The notes under the pieces: generated by a model | Databases searched by the model: none | What the model saw: only the letters and a program-made list of their open reading frames with translations | Told to the model about the DNA's origin: nothing | Shown here: one piece after another, positions 40,501 to 43,500 of the stretch | Numbering within the stretch: position 1 is the first letter of the stretch | Layout: every line of letters starts with the position of its first letter | Assembly (NCBI GenBank): GCA_032158295.1 | Contig: CM063262.1 | Location: forward strand, 4,001,394-4,065,393 | Length of the DNA stretch: 64,000 bases | Source: Pycnopodia helianthoides | Lineage: Eukaryota > Echinodermata > Asteroidea > Forcipulatida > Asteriidae | Direction: 5' to 3' | Program-made: the position numbers and the translations under genes

Positions 40501-43500
40501 CAGAGGACACGTCTGCCACTCGCACGACTCCCCTATGTAACCAAGGTCACATACGCAGCCATAGTTCACACACTCCCCATACCCTGAACAGTCATTCGAG
40601 CAGTTCTGTATCTTGTACGTGGCTGTTGTACCATTCAGAGGGTAGTTGGTGTCGCTGTACAAGTGTATCAACATCTGGAAGGAGCAGGATTACATTTTAA
40701 AATAATTGACTGTCACTTTCACTTTCGTTTTTATACTTAACAATAATATTAATTATAATACAATTTTACAATAACATATCAATGCGCTTCACATTAGTGC
40801 CCTGGTCATTGGGCTAATAGCATTCCTGTCATCTTTCTCAGCTCCCTGAAATTGGGCCCAGGTTCCCACATTACATTGCTTTAAGAAGGAAACAAAAGCG
40901 TACAAATGGACAAATACACAAAAAGCTATAAGCAAAGATCACTAGAAAACAGTGAATAATACGGGTGATTCAATGCACAAAGCGCCCTCTGAGGTAAATA
41001 CAAAATGTTCATTTTGTGTCATTTATGTGCTTTTTACCTTGAATTGAACACTAATGTATACTAGTATTAAGAACTCCAAATTTGGATGTGTACAATTATC
41101 GCGTATTGGTGTCAGCGCTACACTTGTCAGTTTGCAGGCTGCGTAAATGCTGCTTCAATCATCAATTTGAATTTGTGTTAAATCTCCGTCAGTTCACCAG
41201 CCAGGGAGGAAAATTAACTAGATTGAATCTCAACCATGCACACAGTTTCAAATCCTACTTTATGTAGTCCAACAATAGAAAAACAACAACCCCAACTGAT
41301 GGTGGCTTCCCTTTCCTGTTCCAACAATAGTACAGTCAATCAATGCTTTACCTGTTTACATGTACCTGTGGCTAAAATAACTGGACTTGTTTTACATGTA
41401 CATGTAAATCATTGCAAAGTTGCAATCTCTGCCAAATTGCTCGTGCCACCTGACGGTAAGCATGACCCTCCCCATTCCCAGCTCAGTGTTGTGATCAGTT
41501 TGGAAATATTTTTCTTAGGATTAAGGCTGTCCAGTCACAGAAAATTGTTATAAAGCAATATTATCCGCTTAAGCAGAGCTAATGTAACGGGCCAAGGATT
41601 GTGGGTTATTCCAACATGAACCATGTTATTGTTAGCTGACAGGTCATGATATTGCTTGTTTGGTGTTGGATTAGTCAAAACCACTTCCTTTATTGCACCC
41701 ACTGTCATTGTCTCTGGAGGAAATATTTATTTGCATTTTCATGAACTCCACTATCCCTAAATACTCTGATTTAAAACAAATATTCTCATTCAATGAACCT
41801 GGGCATGAATTTTAAAAAAAGTAGTTAAATTTCTTATTGAGCATAAGGGCTGACCTACATGTACATGTCCTTGTTCATATGGTGGTCCCCAGGCCTGGAA
41901 TTACACGGAGGCCACGGAAGCCATGGCCTCCGTTGCCCTGCTCTTGGCCTTGGTGCCCCTTCAAAAGTTGCCCATAGACTTTAAGATTTTCCAATGGATG
42001 TGCCCTTTGCAAGGTGAAAATGGCCTTGCCCTCTTAAAGATGAAATTCCAGGTCTGGGTCCCAACCAAATGGAATTTTCCATTTTCATTTTTTTGTCAAT
42101 TGTTTCAGTTTAACGTAGTTTATGGCCATGAAAATTACACGTCGTTGATTATGTGATAAACAATATGAAAGTAGAAATCAATTCAACAAAATAACGAAGA
42201 AAACCCAGAGAATAAGACTTGACCACTGTTTCCGGTTACTTGTAAAAAAAAAAATAAGAATTCTGCCCAACTGACGGTCATGCTCTCATTAAACCTACGT
42301 GATAGACGCACAAATTCAGGCGTAATTGGCACATGGGGTTTCTAAAAAATAAGCATCCTCATCCCAAACTTGATTTTTTTTTTTTCTCTCGAAATTTTAT
42401 TTGTGGGTATTTTTATTTTCAAAAATGCTGAATAAATATAATTTTAAAAAAGACGATTTGAATTCAAAGAAAAATATAGTCTTCGTACGACTTGTTTTCT
42501 TGTTTTCGATATGCGCTAGACTTTCACAGTCTATAGACTTTTAGGGTTTTTGTATTTAATCACATTTTTTTCTGATTTTTCCCTTGGGAACAAAAATAAC
42601 AAATCGGAAATGAAACTAAAGTAGGAAGAATATCATGCTTGAATGAAGTACATGTATTTTGTGATTTAAAACTATCCTGGGCAACACATGGATTTCATTT
42701 ACATGTAACTACATGTACACCTGGGGTCGATTTCACAAAACTCTTCCTAACTTAGGACCTAGGCTAGTCCTAGGCAATGCTAAGAGATAGGACTAGTCCT
42801 AAGTACTGGTCCTAACTTAGGACTAGTCCTTTCTGTTAGCATTGCCTAGGACTAGTCCTAAGTTAGGAAGAGTTTTGTGAAATCGACCCCTGGTGTTCCA
42901 GATCCCTCTCTGGTTCCAAAGGAAACTGGACTTTATTCTCTCCACTAAGTTACTGTCAACCCTGTATGTATACAAAGTGCACATGGTGTACAATGTACAC
43001 AGTTCTGCGTCATAAACCTGTGCAGTCAATTTTCTAATGAGTGGACAACTAACTGGAAAATGTTATTAAGTATCTAGGTGGGGTAAGCCACTTGAGGGGG
43101 TCTTGAAGACTAAGCCAATCTTCAGATTTGTATCGACCGTCAGAAACATTTCATGTTCAGAGGATTGAATCGGTATCAGTACATGTACTGACGGTTACAC
43201 GCACGGTTAGGGTTAGGGTTTAGGTTAGGGTAAACGCACCTAGGCTTAACATACATTGTGACCCCTTAGCTATTTTATAACCAAGTCCAACATTTACAAC
43301 AATAAACGACACCCCGGCCACCATTTTCAAACCAGACTACCGGCTTTGAAACTAAAGGTTAGGCGAATCAATACTTACGTTTCCACTTTTTGCTTGCAGG
43401 GGTGCAGGTAATATGTTGCCGCTGAAAGTGGCAAGCACCGTACCGGTGAAGGCGTCTCCGTCGTAGACCGTCAGGAAGTCGTACGTACACTCCGTCTCAA

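Noticed and set aside
43205..43236. Chromosome-end telomere
   Set aside because: Only about four imperfect units inside an intron of MEGF8.
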